Part shown: in pieces, positions 1 to 6,155 of the stretch
Layout: each line of letters opens with the position of its first letter
Numbering within the stretch: the stretch's first letter is position 1
DNA from: an uncultured Oscillospiraceae bacterium
GTDB taxonomy: Bacteria > Bacillota_A > Clostridia > Oscillospirales > Oscillospiraceae
DNA length: 10,956 bases
NCBI GenBank assembly: GCA_910579155.1
Contig: CAJTTS010000097.1
Location: 1 to 10,956 of the forward strand
Direction of reading: 5' to 3'
The notes under the pieces: generated by a model
Told to the model about the DNA's origin: nothing
Seen by the model: the letters and a program-made list of their open reading frames with translations, nothing else
Database searches by the model: none
Position numbers and translations under genes: made by a program

Positions 1-38
1 CGGCTGTCACTAAAACTTCAAATCTTGCAAGACATGGT

Positions 39-186
39 GAGGAGGCATGGGCAGTGTAATCTGCCCATGCCTTCTCCTATTGGGGGAAACGGTTCATGTG
101 GCGGAGCTGCGGAAGGAGCGCCTGCATGATTTGTGTGAAGAAATAAAGGGCGGCAAGGTCAAAAACCTTGCCGCTCCTGTTTTTTG
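39..186 (+). ncRNA. Candidate structured small RNA, 3' part (5' end probably before the window)
   Basis: There is no convincing coding frame here, but the plus strand holds three hairpins in a row. The first is a 16-bp stem (39-54 with 61-76, one G-T pair, six-base loop). The second is a stem of CATG plus GGCG (95-103) with CGCC plus CATG (119-128), with small bulges. The third is an intrinsic terminator at 150-186. This order is typical of an independently transcribed small RNA. The GGTTCA followed by CTGCGG (91-112) recalls the 3' half of 6S RNA, but that is only a resemblance; the 5' half, which would supply the closing stem, is outside the window. It could also be a long 3' UTR of an upstream gene. 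The identity is open. Confidence 0.35.
150..186 (+). terminator. Rho-independent terminator
   Basis: A 10-bp stem (GCGGCAAGGT at 150-159 with ACCTTGCCGC at 165-174) encloses a CAAAA loop and is followed by a T tract at 180-185. It ends transcription arriving from the left on the plus strand. Read the other way it is followed by a looser T-rich stretch, so it may also stop the XpaC-family transcript coming from the right. Confidence 0.75.
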
Positions 187-190
187 CAGT

Positions 191-297
191 GCCTCGCGCC
201 GGCTCAAACGCTTTCAAAAACGCCCGGTTTCGCCTGTCGTAATCGGCAAGCTGTTCAGCATGCGATTCCTCCGCCGGTACAAGCTGTATGTGCTCAT
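191..297 (-). pseudogene. Remnant of a GNAT-type N-acetyltransferase (N-terminal ~32 residues)
   Basis: On the minus strand, just after the XpaC-family stop, one frame reads HIQLVPAEE, then ADYDRRNRAFLKAFEPAR. This is the start of a RimJ/RimL-type GNAT domain, with the usual pattern of a leading beta strand, then Y-x2-RNR-x-FL and F-EP-R. An ATG at 295-297 with an AAGGGA site about 5 bases upstream is out of frame with it. Adding one G after that ATG would restore a natural MEHIQLVPAE start. Beyond the EPAR residues (about 194) the homology stops and the frame runs into the terminator and RNA region. The gene has thus lost one base at its start codon and nearly all of its acetyltransferase domain, including the acetyl-CoA site. 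The assignment rests on about 30 residues. Confidence 0.55.
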
Positions 298-307
298 GCG
301 GGTCCCT

Positions 308-1750
308 TTACAGCGTCATGGTGATCCCGCCCTCGTCGGACAGGCCGTCCTTCTTGAGCATGTTCTCCAGCACCTCCACATCCGACGTGATATCCATAGC
401 GTCGTCCTGGAACAGCTTGTCGAGCTGCTTCTCGAACCCGGACACCACCTGGTCCATCATGTCCTCGATGCGCTTCTTGGCGGCGGAGATGTTCTCCCCC
501 TCAATGCCCTGGGCGTCCAACTGGGCGTAGGCCCGCAGGATTTTCAAGGTGGTGGGGAGATAGTAATTCAGGAAGGTGCGCAATTGGCCTTCCTTGTTGG
601 GGTGCTCTTTCTGGTACTTCAGGATTTTTCCCGTGATCTCCTCAATCCGGTCGATCTTTGCGCTCATCACCGCGTCGGGGATCTGGTCGTTGACCTGCCG
701 GATTTCCCGGAGGATGTCGTCCTCCCGGGCGGCGGCCTGCTGGGGGGTCTCCTCCTGGACGGGCGGGGCCTCACGCTTGGGCTCGGGGGCGTGGTAGCCC
801 ATCTCGGTGAGGTACAGTTTGCCCTCGGCCAGGTCCAGGTAGCCCGTGGGCAGGATGCCCTTGGCCAGCATCCGCCGCAGGTCCTTGCACAGCTTGCCCA
901 CAGAGACGCCGAAGCTGGAGGCCATGGGGGCCAGATCCACCTCCCGGTTGGCCCCGATATAGGCCAGGTAGTTGAGGTAGCGCTCACGGCGGCGGTTTTG
1001 GCCGATGCCGGAGAACAGCATGGCCAAGCCCCCCGCCATAAACATCAGGCAGGCCAAAAGGCCAACCTCAATCCCATTATACAGCCCGGTTTCAAGCATC
1101 TCTACGCCGACCGCCACGCTGCCCAGAGCGAAAATTCCGGACATAATGCTGCCCCCGATGATAAGTCCCGTGCCGCCCCCGGCCTTTTTCCGGGCCTTCT
1201 TCCGGCCGCTCTCCGACTGGTTCCAGGCGTCGGGCTGGGATTTCTGCTCCCAGGGCTCCGCCTTGGGCTGGGACTTCTTCTGCTGGCTCGGGGGCGTCTG
1301 GGTCTGGCTGTAGCGGTAGGTTTTCGCTCCGGCGTCCTGCGCCCGGCCCTGCTGAGGCTGGGAGCCGCCCGCCCCGGCGTTTCCGCTTGCGGCCTGGGCA
1401 AATGTGTTGGCCTGGCGGAAAAAGTCCTGAGCGGTGTTCCTGGCCCGGTTGGCGGCGTTTTTTGCCTCCTGCTTATAGCGCCGTTTATCGCTGGCGGTTA
1501 TCTTGCCCAGCTTGTTCAGCAGCCAGATCACACCGATGACCTTGCAAAACCAGAAAGGCAGGATGAACAGCAGGAAACCGATGCCCACCCATTCGCCCCA
1601 GTCGTTGGAGTTTTTGGGCGGTCTGTTTCCGCCGGGCGGGGTGGTCCCCCGGCCGGAACCATAGCTATAGTTATAGGTGTAGTGATAGGTGTTGTTTTGC
1701 TGAGAGCCGTCCCGCGGGTCCTGTCCATCGGGGCCAAAGCCGTCCGCCAT
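308..1750 (-). CDS. XpaC-domain (5-bromo-4-chloroindolyl phosphate hydrolysis family) membrane protein
   Basis: A 480-residue protein whose C-terminal part (about 345-470) matches the XpaC family, with the typical stretch around RTFLNYYLPTTLKILRAYAQ (391-410) followed by an amphipathic helical tail. The family's biochemical role is not settled; it is often found beside TelA-type tellurite-resistance proteins, but no telA is seen here. The N-terminus is Gly/Pro/Tyr-rich, then comes a hydrophobic segment (53-79), a long Ala/Gln/Lys-rich linker (85-190), two more membrane segments (195-220, 225-250), and a winged-helix-like section (255-318) before the XpaC domain. The start at 1750 is chosen because GGGGAGGGGG lies 6-8 bases upstream; a further ATG 18 bases upstream lies inside that site. 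It is transcribed alone from the promoter at 1790-1818. Confidence 0.85.
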   Translation of the reverse strand: MADGFGPDGQDPRDGSQQNNTYHYTYNYSYGSGRGTTPPGGNRPPKNSNDWGEWVGIGFLLFILPFWFCKVIGVIWLLNKLGKITASDKRRYKQEAKNAANRARNTAQDFFRQANTFAQAASGNAGAGGSQPQQGRAQDAGAKTYRYSQTQTPPSQQKKSQPKAEPWEQKSQPDAWNQSESGRKKARKKAGGGTGLIIGGSIMSGIFALGSVAVGVEMLETGLYNGIEVGLLACLMFMAGGLAMLFSGIGQNRRRERYLNYLAYIGANREVDLAPMASSFGVSVGKLCKDLRRMLAKGILPTGYLDLAEGKLYLTEMGYHAPEPKREAPPVQEETPQQAAAREDDILREIRQVNDQIPDAVMSAKIDRIEEITGKILKYQKEHPNKEGQLRTFLNYYLPTTLKILRAYAQLDAQGIEGENISAAKKRIEDMMDQVVSGFEKQLDKLFQDDAMDITSDVEVLENMLKKDGLSDEGGITMTL

Positions 1751-1789
1751 AGTGATCCCCCTCCCCATAAGGTCTGGTAAACAAAAAAC

Positions 1790-1818
1790 ATTATATACTT
1801 TTTCACCAGCGCTGTAAA
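1790..1818 (-). promoter_or_regulatory. Sigma-A promoter of the XpaC-family gene
   Basis: On the minus strand TTTACA (1813-1818) is followed after exactly 17 bases by TATAAT (1790-1795), giving a start near 1782 and a leader of about 30 bases before the ATG at 1750. Confidence 0.75.
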
Positions 1819-1895
1819 GAAGCTGGAAGCTTAATTTTTTATTAGGAAGCGCGGAGCGCCCGGGAGCAGAGGGCTAAGGCCGGAGCGTAGTCCCC

Positions 1896-1925
1896 TCATA
1901 TCTCCGTTTCCTCCCGCATATAAAT
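1896..1925 (+). promoter_or_regulatory. Sigma-E-type promoter of spoIIID
   Basis: TCATATC (1896-1902), 14 bases, then CATATAAAT (1917-1925) closely follows the sigma-E pattern (TCATATT, N14, CATACAAT). In Bacillus subtilis spoIIID is known to be transcribed by sigma-E in the mother cell, so both motif and position fit. The predicted leader is about 30 bases. No sigma-A promoter is seen in the same stretch. Confidence 0.6.
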
Positions 1926-1961
1926 CACCGTGACGAGAACCACAGTTGGGAGTGTTGTCTT

Positions 1962-2210
1962 GTGAAGGGGAACATGGAAGAGCGCGCCCAGGAGCTGGCG
2001 CTGTACATCATCGAGAACAAGACCACCGTCCGGGCCGCCGCCACCCGCTTCGGCATCAGCAAGTCCACCGTCCACAAGGACCTGAGCGAACGCCTGCCCG
2101 CCATCAACGGTCGGTTGTATGAGCAGGTGAAGGCGATCCTCAATGAAAACAAGGCGGAACGCCATATACGAGGTGGAATCGCCACAAGGAAAAAATACAA
2201 AGGGGAATAG
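1962..2210 (+). CDS. spoIIID: Sporulation transcriptional regulator SpoIIID
   Basis: An 82-residue DNA-binding protein that switches gene sets in the mother cell between the sigma-E and sigma-K stages. The sequence carries the family hallmarks: TTVRAAATRFGISKSTVHKD (21-40) is the helix-turn-helix, followed by LSERLP and, near the end, RHIRGGIATRKKYKG, the basic C-terminal segment that also contacts DNA in B. subtilis SpoIIID. The GTG at 1962 is chosen because it gives the normal family N-terminus (eight residues up to the ER of MEER) and has GGGAG nine bases upstream. The ATG at 1974 is the alternative, with AAGGGG only three bases away. It is monocistronic, read from a sigma-E-type promoter and closed by the hairpin at 2222-2252. 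Its presence indicates a spore-forming host. Confidence 0.97.
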   Translation: MKGNMEERAQELALYIIENKTTVRAAATRFGISKSTVHKDLSERLPAINGRLYEQVKAILNENKAERHIRGGIATRKKYKGE

Positions 2211-2221
2211 GGAAAGCGTGG

Positions 2222-2252
2222 AAAGGGCGGGCCTGTTAAAGGCCCGCCCTTT
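2222..2252. terminator. Bidirectional terminator between spoIIID and the Cys/His-rich gene
   Basis: A perfect 12-bp stem (AAAGGGCGGGCC at 2222-2233 with GGCCCGCCCTTT at 2241-2252) and a seven-base loop lie between two convergent genes, 12 bases after the spoIIID stop and 20 bases from the opposing stop. The T-rich flanks are short on both sides. Confidence 0.7.
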
Positions 2253-2272
2253 GCGTTTGAACTTGCTTTGCC

Positions 2273-2674
2273 TTAGTGGTGGCAGCCGTGATGTCCGCGG
2301 TATTGGGAGCCGGAGTAGGCGGGCCCTTGGTAGAGCGGGCAGCTCCCGTCACAGTAGCCGTCGTCGTGGCCGGCGCCGCAGTAGGTCACGCCGTCGTGGA
2401 TGTGGCGGCCGGTGACGTCACAGCCCTCCAGGTCGCAAAGGGCGTAGCAGGAGCCGTCGCACAGGCCGTCGCCGCCGTGGGTGTGGCCGCAGTACAGGGC
2501 CCTGTCGTGGTAGTGCCAGCCGGTGAGGGTGCACTCCTCTACGGTGCAGGGCGGGGCGGCGCGGCGTCCGCCGCGCCCGCCGTGGCAGCCGCCATGGGCA
2601 AGGGCGGTGGGAATCAGCAGGGAGACGGCGCACACAGCCGTCAAGGCGGTGAGCAGGATACGCTTGACAAACAT
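2273..2674 (-). CDS. Secreted Cys/His-rich protein with two tandem repeats
   Basis: A 133-residue protein of unknown function. It has a clear signal peptide (basic MFVKR, hydrophobic core 6-22, likely cleavage after ALA at 26). The mature part starts with a Gly/His/Arg-rich stretch and contains two tandem units of about 37 residues. In unit one C43, C48, H54, H56, C62, C72 and C76 line up with C80, C85, H91, H93, C99, C108 and C112 of unit two. Both end in CDGSC, and the protein ends GHHGCHH. The regular Cys/His pattern suggests metal binding or disulfide knots outside the cell; that is inference. TGGAGGT lies nine bases before the ATG. It is a single gene facing spoIIID, so a sporulation role is possible but not shown. 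Confidence 0.85.
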   Translation of the reverse strand: MFVKRILLTALTAVCAVSLLIPTALAHGGCHGGRGGRRAAPPCTVEECTLTGWHYHDRALYCGHTHGGDGLCDGSCYALCDLEGCDVTGRHIHDGVTYCGAGHDDGYCDGSCPLYQGPAYSGSQYRGHHGCHH

Positions 2675-2733
2675 GATGGTTCGACCTCCAAAATCGCACT
2701 GATAAAAATTGGTGTTTGACTATTGCCGTCGTT

Positions 2734-2762
2734 ATAGTAGCACATCGGGAGATGGAAAGCAA
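2734..2762 (-). promoter_or_regulatory. Possible promoter of the Cys/His-rich gene
   Basis: On the minus strand TTGCTT (2757-2762), a 17-base gap and TACTAT (2734-2739) form a moderate sigma-A-like promoter, about 53 bases from the predicted start to the ATG. A small inverted repeat (TGGAAAG at 2753-2759, CTTTCCA at 2767-2773) overlaps the -35 box. Confidence 0.4.
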
Positions 2763-2781
2763 TACCCTTTCCAAGTATTTT

Positions 2782-4185
2782 TCAGGGCTGCCGCGCGGCC
2801 TCCCGCAGGTCGGGCACGGTCACGTCCCTGATCCACTTTCCGGTCCGGAACCGCCACAATCCCAGCACCGCCTTGACCAGGTTCTCGCTGACAATGCCCA
2901 GGTATACCCAGAAGATTCCCAGCTTGAACACCAGCCCGGACAGGGCGGCGATGGGGATAGCCACCACCCACAGGGGGGACAGGTCGATGAGGGTGGCCAC
3001 CCGTACGTCGCCGCCACCCCGGAGCACCCCCACGATGTTGGTACACTCCATGGAGCGCAGGGGCATGACCAGGAACATCATGGTGAGCATCATGGTGCAG
3101 ATGTCCGCCGCCGAGGGAGTGAGCTTGAACAGGGGATAGAGCACCGGGACGACAAACAGATGGAGCAGGCCCAGGAACACCGCGCCCGACGCCAGGCCGA
3201 ACAGGAAGGCCAGAGCGTTGAGCAAAGCCCCCAGGGAGTACACCTTGTCCGCATTGCCCGAGCCGATCTCCTGGCCCACCAGGATGGCGGCGGTGCCCGC
3301 GATGGCGAACATGCCCACGGTGCACAGGTTGGTGACGTTGCCCGCGATGGCGTAGGCGGCCAGGATTTCCTCTGAGCCGTCCATATGGCCCATGATGGTG
3401 GGGAACAGGGAGGTGCCCAGGCCCCAGAAGGTCTCGTTGCACATCACGGGGGTGGCGAAGCGGACGAACCGGCGGATCATCTCCCCGCCGGGCCGGAAGA
3501 GCAGGGCGGGGTCCAGGCGGAAGCTTCTGTCCAGCGCCGCCCAGCCCACGGCAATGGAGCAGGACAGCACCCGGGCCAGCAAGGTGGCCAGGGCCGCGCC
3601 CTCCACCCCCAGCCGGGGCGCGCCCAAGTTGCCGAAAATAAGCACCCAGTTGAGGAAGGTGTTGCAGGCCATGGACACGCCCAGGATGTACAACCCCCGC
3701 TTGGGGTTGCCCATGGCCCGGTGTACGCCGTTGTAGACCTGAACGAAGCTGTCGAAAAAGTAGGACCAGCCCACAATCCGCGCGTAACGGGCGGCAGTGG
3801 CGATGACCTGGGCGTCGCTGCCGAACAGGCTCATAAACTGCTTGGGCAGGAAGCCCATGATGAGGGCGAACACCAGCCCGATAAATCCAGCAGCATACAT
3901 GCCGATGCCCATCACCCGGTTGATGGCCTTCATATCCCCCTTGCCCCGGTACTGGCTGATGAGGACGGAGGACCCGCTCTGAATGCCGAACATCATCAGT
4001 TGGACTACGAACACCGGGATATTGGCCAGGGTGACCCCGGCCAGCGGGCCCTGGCCCATGGTGCCCACCATGAAGGTGTCCACCAGGCCCAGAGAGTTGG
4101 TGATGAGATTCTGGAACAGGATGGGGAGGGCCAGCGCCAGCAATCGGCGGTAAAAGCCCTTCTCCCGCTGGAATAGCTTGAACAT
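2782..4185 (-). CDS. MATE family multidrug/toxin efflux transporter
   Basis: A 467-residue polytopic inner-membrane protein of the MATE family, which exports cationic drugs or toxic metabolites in exchange for sodium or protons. The sequence shows about 12 hydrophobic segments in two halves. The first contains ALPILFQNLI, then SLGLVDTFMVG and the SSVLISQYRGKGD loop; the second has the equivalent GTAAILVGQEIGSGNADKVY loop. Length is normal for the family. An upstream TTG (4218) would add 11 residues but has no ribosome site; AAGGAG precedes the ATG at 4185 by about 12 bases, rather far, so the start is the least certain point. It follows the cysteine desulfurase gene by 51 bases, so the two are probably one transcript. 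The substrate cannot be told. Confidence 0.94.
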   Translation of the reverse strand: MFKLFQREKGFYRRLLALALPILFQNLITNSLGLVDTFMVGTMGQGPLAGVTLANIPVFVVQLMMFGIQSGSSVLISQYRGKGDMKAINRVMGIGMYAAGFIGLVFALIMGFLPKQFMSLFGSDAQVIATAARYARIVGWSYFFDSFVQVYNGVHRAMGNPKRGLYILGVSMACNTFLNWVLIFGNLGAPRLGVEGAALATLLARVLSCSIAVGWAALDRSFRLDPALLFRPGGEMIRRFVRFATPVMCNETFWGLGTSLFPTIMGHMDGSEEILAAYAIAGNVTNLCTVGMFAIAGTAAILVGQEIGSGNADKVYSLGALLNALAFLFGLASGAVFLGLLHLFVVPVLYPLFKLTPSAADICTMMLTMMFLVMPLRSMECTNIVGVLRGGGDVRVATLIDLSPLWVVAIPIAALSGLVFKLGIFWVYLGIVSENLVKAVLGLWRFRTGKWIRDVTVPDLREAARQP

Positions 4186-4236
4186 ATTGGTCGGAAGCTC
4201 CTTTGCCGCACCGGCCAATCAGTGCCGGCGGTATTT

Positions 4237-5376
4237 TTAAGATAGTGTGGTGAACAGGCTGTCCGCCGCGTCCTTGAGGGCGGATGCCAAGGCATCCGCT
4301 TCCTCCTGGGTGGAGTCCGGCGAGAAGGACAGCCGCAAGGCCCCGTCCAGCCAGGGTTTGGGCAGGTTCATGGCGGCGAACACGTGGCTGGGCTTGCCCT
4401 TGTGGCAGGCGGAGCCGGAAGAGACGCACACGCCCCTGTCCCCCAGCACCCGGACGATCACCTCGCTCTTGTAGCCGGGGAGGGTGACGGCGCAGATGTG
4501 GGGCGCGTCCCCGACGGAGATGACCTCCAGCTTGGGGACGGCCTCCTTCAATTTAGAAAGAGTGTATTCCTTGATGGCGGCGGCCCGCTCCAACCGGCCC
4601 GGGTCGGCCAGGTTGGCCCGGACGGCGGCGGCGAAGGCCGCGATCTGCGCCGTGGCCTCGGTGCCGGAGCGCAACCCCTCCTCCTGGCCGCCCCCGGTGA
4701 GCAGGGGGCGCAGGCGCACGCCTTTTTTGATGTACAACGCCCCGACGCCTTTGGGCGCCCCAACCTTGTGGCCGCTGACGGTTACCAGGTCCGCGCCCAG
4801 GCGGACCAGCGGCTCGGGGGTTTTCAGAAAGCCCTGCACCGCGTCACAGTGGAGCAGGATAGAGGGGTCAAAGGCTTTGACGGCTTTTACACACTCCGCC
4901 ACGGGCAGAATCACGCCGGTCTCATTGTTCACCAGCATCATGGACACCAGCGCCGTGTCGGGCCGCAGGGCGGCGGTGAACTGCTCTGCCGTGATCCGGC
5001 CCGCCCGGTCCGGTTTCAGATACGTGACCTCGTATCCCTGCCGCTCCAAATCCCTGCACGTCTCCAGCACGGCGGCGTGCTCGATGGCGGTGGTGACGAT
5101 ATGCCTTCCCCTCCGGCGGTTGACCTCCACTCCGCGGCGGATGGCCCAGTTGTCCCCCTCGGTGCCGCAGGAGGTGAAAAACAGCTCGGTGGGAGAGCAG
5201 CCGAAGGCCCTGGCGACGTCCTCCCGGTCCTCCTTCACCCGCAGGGCGGCCTGACGGGCATATTCATAGCGGGAGGAGGGGTTGCCAAACTGCCCTAAAG
5301 CCTCCGCCATGGCCTGGACGGCTTCGGGCCGCACGGGGGTGGTGGCTGCGTAGTCAAAATAAATGAGCTGGTCCAT
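4237..5376 (-). CDS. Cysteine desulfurase family protein (NifS/IscS-like, PLP-dependent)
   Basis: A 379-residue fold-type I aminotransferase-like enzyme. The family removes sulfur from L-cysteine, giving alanine and an enzyme persulfide for Fe-S clusters or thio-modified tRNA. Visible marks are the N-terminal YFDYAATTPV, FGNPSS (30-35), His100 in AIEHAAV (PLP stacking), NNETG (150-154), Asp178 in CDAVQ, Lys204 in SGHKVGAPKG (Schiff base), RSGTE (236-240) and the catalytic Cys324 in SSGSACHKG. All key residues are present and the length is normal. The RBS AGGAG lies seven bases before the ATG. No IscU/NifU scaffold lies next to it, so its sulfur acceptor is unknown. It heads the operon with the MATE transporter, a pairing with no obvious shared pathway. 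Confidence 0.95.
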   Translation of the reverse strand: MDQLIYFDYAATTPVRPEAVQAMAEALGQFGNPSSRYEYARQAALRVKEDREDVARAFGCSPTELFFTSCGTEGDNWAIRRGVEVNRRRGRHIVTTAIEHAAVLETCRDLERQGYEVTYLKPDRAGRITAEQFTAALRPDTALVSMMLVNNETGVILPVAECVKAVKAFDPSILLHCDAVQGFLKTPEPLVRLGADLVTVSGHKVGAPKGVGALYIKKGVRLRPLLTGGGQEEGLRSGTEATAQIAAFAAAVRANLADPGRLERAAAIKEYTLSKLKEAVPKLEVISVGDAPHICAVTLPGYKSEVIVRVLGDRGVCVSSGSACHKGKPSHVFAAMNLPKPWLDGALRLSFSPDSTQEEADALASALKDAADSLFTTLS

Positions 5377-5414
5377 GGCGGTTCTCCTCCCATCGTGTCT
5401 ACAGCATTCCTTGT

Positions 5415-5443
5415 ATTGTACCGTTTCCCGCGCAGAAAGTCAA
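5415..5443 (-). promoter_or_regulatory. Sigma-A promoter of the desulfurase-MATE operon
   Basis: On the minus strand TTGACT (5438-5443), 17 bases and TACAAT (5415-5420) give a near-consensus promoter, with a leader of about 30 bases before the ATG at 5376. Confidence 0.85.
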
Positions 5444-5502
5444 CGGGGGGACCGGCGGCTTTTCCGGAAAGGTTTATGCTGGTATAAAATCCCGCGTTCC
5501 GT

Positions 5503-5528
5503 TAAGTTTTCACGGAATTTTCCGATAT
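5503..5528 (+). promoter_or_regulatory. Sigma-D (flagellar/motility) type promoter
   Basis: TAAG (5503-5506), 15 bases, then CCGATAT (5522-5528) matches the Firmicutes sigma-D pattern (TAAA, about 15 bases, GCCGATAT) at all but two positions. It lies about 67 bases before the ATG of the unknown gene at 5595. A six-base inverted repeat (TTCCGT 5497-5502, ACGGAA 5512-5517) flanks the -35 box, and the palindrome TTTCCGGAAA lies at 5461-5470. No good sigma-A promoter competes, but a chance match remains possible. Confidence 0.45.
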
Positions 5529-5594
5529 TCAAAGATAGATAAGTACGAATTGTTGTCGTTTCATACACGCGGTATCATAAAGGAGGGCTTTCCC

Positions 5595-5735
5595 ATGTCC
5601 GATCTATCCGTCAATTCCGCAGCCACCCGGGTCATAGCGGCCCATGGCGCTTACATGACCAAATTCGAGCCCGAAAAGCGGAAGCTGGATTTTTCCAACG
5701 CGGTGCAGAATCGAGGCGGAACGGATGCCCTATGA
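5595..5735 (+). CDS. Unknown small protein, probable N-terminal part of a split gene
   Basis: A 46-residue frame with an excellent ribosome site, AAGGAGG eight bases before the ATG. The upstream extension (non-ATG start) is disregarded for that reason. The peptide is soluble, with no signal or membrane segment, and contains VNSAATRVIAAHGAYM and KFEPEKRKLDFSNAVQNR; I do not recognise the family. It stops 11 bases into the next frame (start 5725). Adding one base near 5710-5712 would join QNR to EAERMPYEDGW and make a single protein of about 150 residues, which reads more naturally than the present GGTDAL tail. So it is either a frameshifted gene (real or a sequence error) or a translationally coupled pair. 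It lies behind a sigma-D-like promoter. Confidence 0.6.
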   Translation: MSDLSVNSAATRVIAAHGAYMTKFEPEKRKLDFSNAVQNRGGTDAL

Positions 5736-6057
5736 GGACGGCTGGCAGCGGCTGTGGGGGGTGGAGACCGCTGAGACCACAGCGGAGGACGGAACAGTCA
5801 CCCGGACCGCGTCCGGCAGCGTGAACATCATCGGGGTCAACGGCTTCCACTACCGCGGTTCCGCAGCGTTCAGCGTCAGCGTGACCTTTGACCCGTCCGG
5901 CTATGAGGAGGGACAGCTCAGCGGCGGGGTGGACCTGATGGCTGCGGCCTATGAGGCACAGAAGCAGGCCGTGCGGGACAGCTTCTCCGGGTGGGAGCTC
6001 CAGGAGCTGGAGCTCACCGCCGCCGGGGTGCGCGGAGGCCTGAACCTGAACGTGTGA
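5725..6057 (+). CDS. Unknown protein, probable C-terminal part of the split gene
   Basis: A 110-residue frame beginning MPYEDGWQRLWG, whose ATG overlaps the end of the preceding frame. Its own ribosome site is weak (GAGG about eight bases away), which argues that translation depends on the upstream frame or that the two were once one gene. The sequence alternates short beta-like stretches (TVTRTASGSVNIIGVNG, SAAFSVSVTF) with one helix (AAAYEAQKQAVRDSF) and ends in GGLNLNV. There is no membrane segment, signal peptide or known motif. I cannot assign a function; the sigma-D-like promoter would suggest a link to motility, as inference only. No clear terminator follows before the promoter at 6095. 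Confidence 0.6.
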   Translation: MPYEDGWQRLWGVETAETTAEDGTVTRTASGSVNIIGVNGFHYRGSAAFSVSVTFDPSGYEEGQLSGGVDLMAAAYEAQKQAVRDSFSGWELQELELTAAGVRGGLNLNV

Positions 6058-6094
6058 GATTGCCGTTCCTGTGTCCGCTGCGGGGAAAAGAGAG

Positions 6095-6123
6095 TTGACA
6101 GCCGGTGAGAACAGGTATATGAT
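6095..6123 (+). promoter_or_regulatory. Sigma-A promoter of the HD protein-trmO operon
   Basis: TTGACA (6095-6100), 17 bases and TATGAT (6118-6123) form an almost perfect promoter, with a start near 6130 and a leader of about 26 bases to the ATG at 6156. Confidence 0.85.
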
Positions 6124-6155
6124 TCCAGCAAACCAATACAAAGGAGTTGTTTGCC

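Noticed and set aside
67..146. Short plus-strand peptides of 16-20 residues in the RNA region
   Set aside because: No ribosome site with correct spacing; the structure and terminator explain the stretch better as RNA.
47..1780. Long plus-strand open frame of 577 codons opposite the XpaC-family gene
   Set aside because: It is the antisense shadow of a GC-rich gene; it has no ribosome site and runs through a hairpin terminator, and the minus strand has clear family similarity.
2753..2773. Seven-base inverted repeat after the MATE gene as a terminator
   Set aside because: The stem is short and no T tract follows on the minus strand; it might instead be an operator at the neighbouring promoter, which I cannot support further.
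4183..4218. TTG start for the MATE gene, 11 codons upstream
   Set aside because: No ribosome site precedes it, and a Shine-Dalgarno-like AAGGAG lies inside the added codons, pointing to the ATG at 4185.
2732..4429. 565-codon minus-strand frame overlapping the MATE gene
   Set aside because: Shifted shadow of the MATE and desulfurase genes; Pro/Gly/His/Arg-rich with no membrane segments or motifs.
2276..5298. Large plus-strand open frames opposite the Cys/His-rich, MATE and desulfurase genes
   Set aside because: Composition is typical of antisense frames in GC-rich DNA, while the minus-strand genes have full motifs and ribosome sites.
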